A model generated the notes under the pieces. The model searched no databases. It was not told the origin of the DNA and saw nothing but the letters and a program-made list of their open reading frames with translations. A DNA stretch of 9,267 nt from Gammaproteobacteria bacterium (GTDB lineage Bacteria > Pseudomonadota > Gammaproteobacteria > Competibacterales > Competibacteraceae): assembly GCA_020047885.1 (NCBI GenBank), contig JAIFNF010000257.1:1-9267 (forward strand). Reading direction: 5' to 3'. Below, one piece after another: positions 7,002-9,267 of this stretch. Position 1 is the stretch's first letter; each line of letters opens with the position of its first letter. Position numbers and translations under genes: made by a program.

Positions 7002-8978
7002 ATGATGGATGACGACCAGAAACCGCCTTGTGTGCTGGTGGTAGATGACGACGATGGACAGCGCCTGTTGGCCAGCGTCGCCCTGATGCAGGCTGGATTT
7101 TCGGTGTGGGAAGTCGCCAGTGGCGAACAGGCGCTGCGTCGGTGTGCCGAGGAATGGCCGGATATCGTGTTGCTCGATGTGGTCATGCCGGGTCTGGATG
7201 GGTTCACGGTTTGCGAGAGGCTTCGGCAACAGCCGGGCGGGGCGCATGTGGCGATTTTGATGGTCACCGGCCTCGATGATCTGGACTCCATCGAACGGGC
7301 TTACCGGGTCGGGGCGACCGATTTCATTACCAAGCCCATTCAGTGGCTGATCCTGCATCAGCGGGTGCGGTATATCCTGCGCGCCAGCCAGGCGTTTCAG
7401 GCCTTGCGGGAACGGGAACAGGCGTTGATTCAGGCCAAGCGGCAGGCGGAACTGGCCAGTCAGGCCAAGTCGGATTTCCTGTCGATGATGAGTCACGAAT
7501 TGCGCTCGCCGATGACCGGCATTCTCGGGGCGCTCAGTCTCCTGTTGCAAACGCCACTGGAGGCGGAGCAGGGACAGTATGCGCACATTGCCCACGATTC
7601 GGCGCGTTCGCTGCTGGCGATCCTCAATGACATCCTGGATATGGCCAAGCTGGAGGCGGGTCGGATGACCATTGAAGATCTTGATATTACGATTGACCCG
7701 GTGATCGACGAGGTGGTGCACCTTATGGCGGCACCGGCGACCGAGAAGGGGCTATGCCTGGTCGTCAACCGGGACTCAGCCATTCCGCCTGAGTTGCGCG
7801 GGGATGCCGTGCGTATTCGCCAAATCCTGTTAAATCTGGTGAGCAATGCGGTCAAGTTTACCCACCGCGGCGCGATTACCGTTGACGTCGCCTATGAACC
7901 GGAAGCGTCTCGGTTGAAGATCGCGGTCACTGACACCGGGATCGGCATTCCGCCGGACGTTCAGCAGCGCCTGTTTACCCGCTTCACTCAGGCGGACAGC
8001 TCGATCAGCCGCAACTACGGCGGCACTGGGCTGGGCCTGGCGATTTGCAAACAGCTTTGTGAATTGATGGGCGGCGACATTGGCTTGCACAGTACGCCCG
8101 GCGAGGGCAGCACGTTCTGGTTCACGGTTCACTGTCCACCCGGCGCTGTCGATCAGGTGAATGACCGCATCGGCTCAGTCGCCCAGACCGACACCGCCAT
8201 GACCCAACCGTTGCACATTCTGCTGGCCGAAGACAGCCCGATTAACCAGGTCATCATCAAGGCGATTCTGATCAAGGCGGGACATACGCTGGAAATCGCC
8301 AATAATGGCCGGGAAGCGGTGGACGCCGCTGCGCGTACCCATCTCGATCTGATTCTGATGGATGTGCAGATGCCGGAGATGAACGGGGTCAGCGCCACGC
8401 AGGCCATTCGCGCCTTGCCACCGCCGCACTGTAGGGTGCCGATTATTGCGCTGACCGCCAACGCCATGCGCGAGCAACAGGGGCAATATCTGGCGGCAGG
8501 TATGGATGATTATGTGAGCAAACCCTTTACCGAAGACGCCTTGCTCAGCGCTATCGCCCGGCGTCACGCCGCTCGCCCGGTCGCGGGAGAGGCGTCCGCC
8601 GAGAGCGCCCACTGGGAGGCGATTAGCCTGTTCGATGCAGTCCAGATCGAGGGGATTCGCGCATCGGTGGGTGAAGAAGCGTTCCGCAGTCTCCTGGAAG
8701 AATTTGTGAATGCGATCGCCGAAAACATCGACCAGTTACGCCACGCCTGGCGAGATGCCGATACCGAGCAGATCGGCAAGATTACGCATCGGCTGAAAGG
8801 TGAAGCCGGTACGCTGGGCATTGCGCGGATTGCCGCTATTGCCAAGTTCCTGAACACCACTGAATCTGCTGACATCGGCCAGGCGGTTCAAGCACTGGAA
8901 CAGGCTTATCGGGAAACCGTGGCCGCTATTCCGGCGCTGAATGCGGCGCATCCGTCAACGGGCAAAGCTGACTCATGA
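7002..8978 (+). CDS. Soluble hybrid kinase: REC/HK/REC/HPt
   Basis: A 658-residue protein with no membrane helix or signal peptide, so cytoplasmic. Order: receiver 1 (D15/D16, D59, T89, K111), coiled linker (about 118-155), HisKA with MSHELRSP (H165), HATPase (N-box NLVSN with N282, DTGIGI, GGTGLGL), receiver 2 (E410/D411, D454, T485, K507) and C-terminal HPt with [12 protein letters not shown] (H596). An N-terminal receiver before the kinase core means its kinase activity is probably set by phosphorylation from another protein, plausibly the two membrane kinases upstream. The H-box differs (HELRSP against HEIRTP), so it is not a recent copy of those two. Start ATG 7002 is preceded by GAGG at 6991-6994, 7 bases away; ATG 7005 is an alternative. 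It begins 10 bases after the previous stop, so it is co-transcribed. Its last 53 bases overlap the opposing receiver remnant. Confidence 0.9.
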   Translation: MMDDDQKPPCVLVVDDDDGQRLLASVALMQAGFSVWEVASGEQALRRCAEEWPDIVLLDVVMPGLDGFTVCERLRQQPGGAHVAILMVTGLDDLDSIERAYRVGATDFITKPIQWLILHQRVRYILRASQAFQALREREQALIQAKRQAELASQAKSDFLSMMSHELRSPMTGILGALSLLLQTPLEAEQGQYAHIAHDSARSLLAILNDILDMAKLEAGRMTIEDLDITIDPVIDEVVHLMAAPATEKGLCLVVNRDSAIPPELRGDAVRIRQILLNLVSNAVKFTHRGAITVDVAYEPEASRLKIAVTDTGIGIPPDVQQRLFTRFTQADSSISRNYGGTGLGLAICKQLCELMGGDIGLHSTPGEGSTFWFTVHCPPGAVDQVNDRIGSVAQTDTAMTQPLHILLAEDSPINQVIIKAILIKAGHTLEIANNGREAVDAAARTHLDLILMDVQMPEMNGVSATQAIRALPPPHCRVPIIALTANAMREQQGQYLAAGMDDYVSKPFTEDALLSAIARRHAARPVAGEASAESAHWEAISLFDAVQIEGIRASVGEEAFRSLLEEFVNAIAENIDQLRHAWRDADTEQIGKITHRLKGEAGTLGIARIAAIAKFLNTTESADIGQAVQALEQAYRETVAAIPALNAAHPSTGKADS

Positions 8979-9200
8979 CCTCCAGCAGGTTGTCGGGATT
9001 GACCGGCTTGGTCATCCAGGCGCTGAGTCCCGCCGAGCGGGCTTTTTCGCGCACCTCGTGGTGGGTGTCCGCGGTAATCATAATAATCGGTGTCTGACCA
9101 TAGGCGGGCATTGCGCGAACTTTTGTCACCAGGGTCAGGCCATCCATGTTATCCATGTGGTAGTCAACAATCAGGCCGTCATCAGATTTTCCGCGAGAGA
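8926..9200 (-). pseudogene. Response regulator receiver domain, C-terminal remnant
   Basis: Read on the minus strand, the frame gives DGLIVDYHMDNMDG, then TPIIMITAD, SAGLSAWMTKPV and LLEVMSQL, ending at a TAG (8928-8926). These are the second half of a CheY-like receiver: phosphoacceptor Asp in VDYHMD, the conserved Thr in MITAD and Lys in MTKPV. The first strand with the acidic pair, about 45-50 residues, is missing. Upstream the frame runs without a domain match into the GC hairpin at 9201-9220, so the gene is probably truncated by the mobile-element end there. The first internal ATG (9156-9154) is not a credible native start, since it lies after the phosphoacceptor. It converges on, and overlaps by 53 bases, the kinase at 7002. 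Its neighbourhood suggests it was the regulator partner of this kinase cluster, or a domain of a larger protein; the remnant alone could not work. Confidence 0.7.
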
Positions 9201-9220
9201 CCCCGGCCTTCAGGCCGGGG
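9201..9220. mobile_element. GC hairpin resembling an IS200/IS605-type end
   Basis: CCCCGGCCT and AGGCCGGGG form a perfect 9-base inverted repeat around TC, followed by AGGGATAGCG. The layout matches the left-hand element end at 61-80: both are CCCCG-CCTT-AGG-CGGGG followed by AGG. No TnpB C-terminus lies beside it inside the window, so it may be the end of an element extending to the right, a non-autonomous derivative, or a solo remnant. Orientation is undetermined because the hairpin is symmetric. It marks the break point of the receiver remnant. Confidence 0.5.
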
Positions 9221-9231
9221 AGGGATAGCGG

Positions 9232-9248
9232 GCCGAACGAAGTTCGGC
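9232..9248. repeat. Second small inverted repeat near the right edge
   Basis: GCCGAAC and GTTCGGC form a perfect 7-base stem around GAA, 11 bases after the hairpin at 9201-9220. It is followed by GGCCTTTGGG, not a T-run, so it is a poor intrinsic terminator. It may be part of the same mobile-element end; the window stops too soon to tell. Confidence 0.4.
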
Positions 9249-9267
9249 GGCCTTTGGGTTGGGTTGT

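Noticed and set aside
6867..7721. Minus-strand open frame of 284 codons across the kinase 2/kinase 3 junction
   Set aside because: It is a shadow of two well-supported receivers and kinase sequence on the other strand; its translation is low-complexity and matches nothing.
8941..9228. Plus-strand frame of 95 codons at the right edge
   Set aside because: It is antisense to the clear receiver remnant on the minus strand and has no domain of its own.
9232..9267. Intrinsic terminator after the kinase operon
   Set aside because: The 7-base stem is followed by GGCCTTTGGG with only three Ts, and it lies beyond the receiver remnant; element end is more likely.

Overview
The window is GC-rich, densely coded proteobacterial DNA. 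Large multi-domain hybrid histidine kinases, a YfiR/DUF4154 protein, a TonB-dependent receptor remnant and a PstS-like binding protein all suggest a gammaproteobacterium, perhaps an environmental lineage such as Competibacteraceae. The lineage is inference from style; nothing here fixes the taxon.

Layout. Positions 1-51 are the last 16 codons of a TnpB (IS200/IS605-type OrfB) gene, followed by the element's right end (52-90), a GC hairpin ending in GGATGTCAA. The element abuts a fragment of a TonB-dependent receptor (about 91-548) that lacks both ends and runs in frame into a YfiR-family periplasmic protein (549-1115). Then follow, all on the + strand and tightly spaced: a membrane hybrid kinase with a CHASE8-like sensor, HAMP, kinase core, two receivers and an HPt (1120-4035); a secreted PstS-like binding protein without transporter genes (4079-4903); a second membrane hybrid kinase with PAS and one receiver (4925-6991); and a soluble hybrid kinase, REC-HK-REC-HPt (7002-8978). 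On the - strand, overlapping the 3' end of the last kinase, lies the C-terminal part of a response-regulator receiver (8926 to about 9200). It is cut off next to a second GC hairpin closely resembling the one at the left end.

Working model (inference). This is a multi-input phosphorelay island. YfiR would gate the CHASE8 kinase, as it gates the diguanylate cyclase YfiN in Pseudomonas. The orphan binding protein would present a ligand to the PAS kinase, which has no HPt of its own. The soluble kinase and the HPt domains of kinases 1 and 3 could integrate the signals. No DNA-binding or cyclic-di-GMP output domain is present. The only other receiver is the broken one on the opposite strand, so the final output must lie elsewhere.

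Both margins look shaped by IS200/IS605-type ends, and a palindromic GC repeat has entered the coding region of kinase 1 in frame. No tRNA, rRNA or CRISPR array was seen. The only intergenic stretches are short (4, 43, 21 and 10 bases inside the + strand run).
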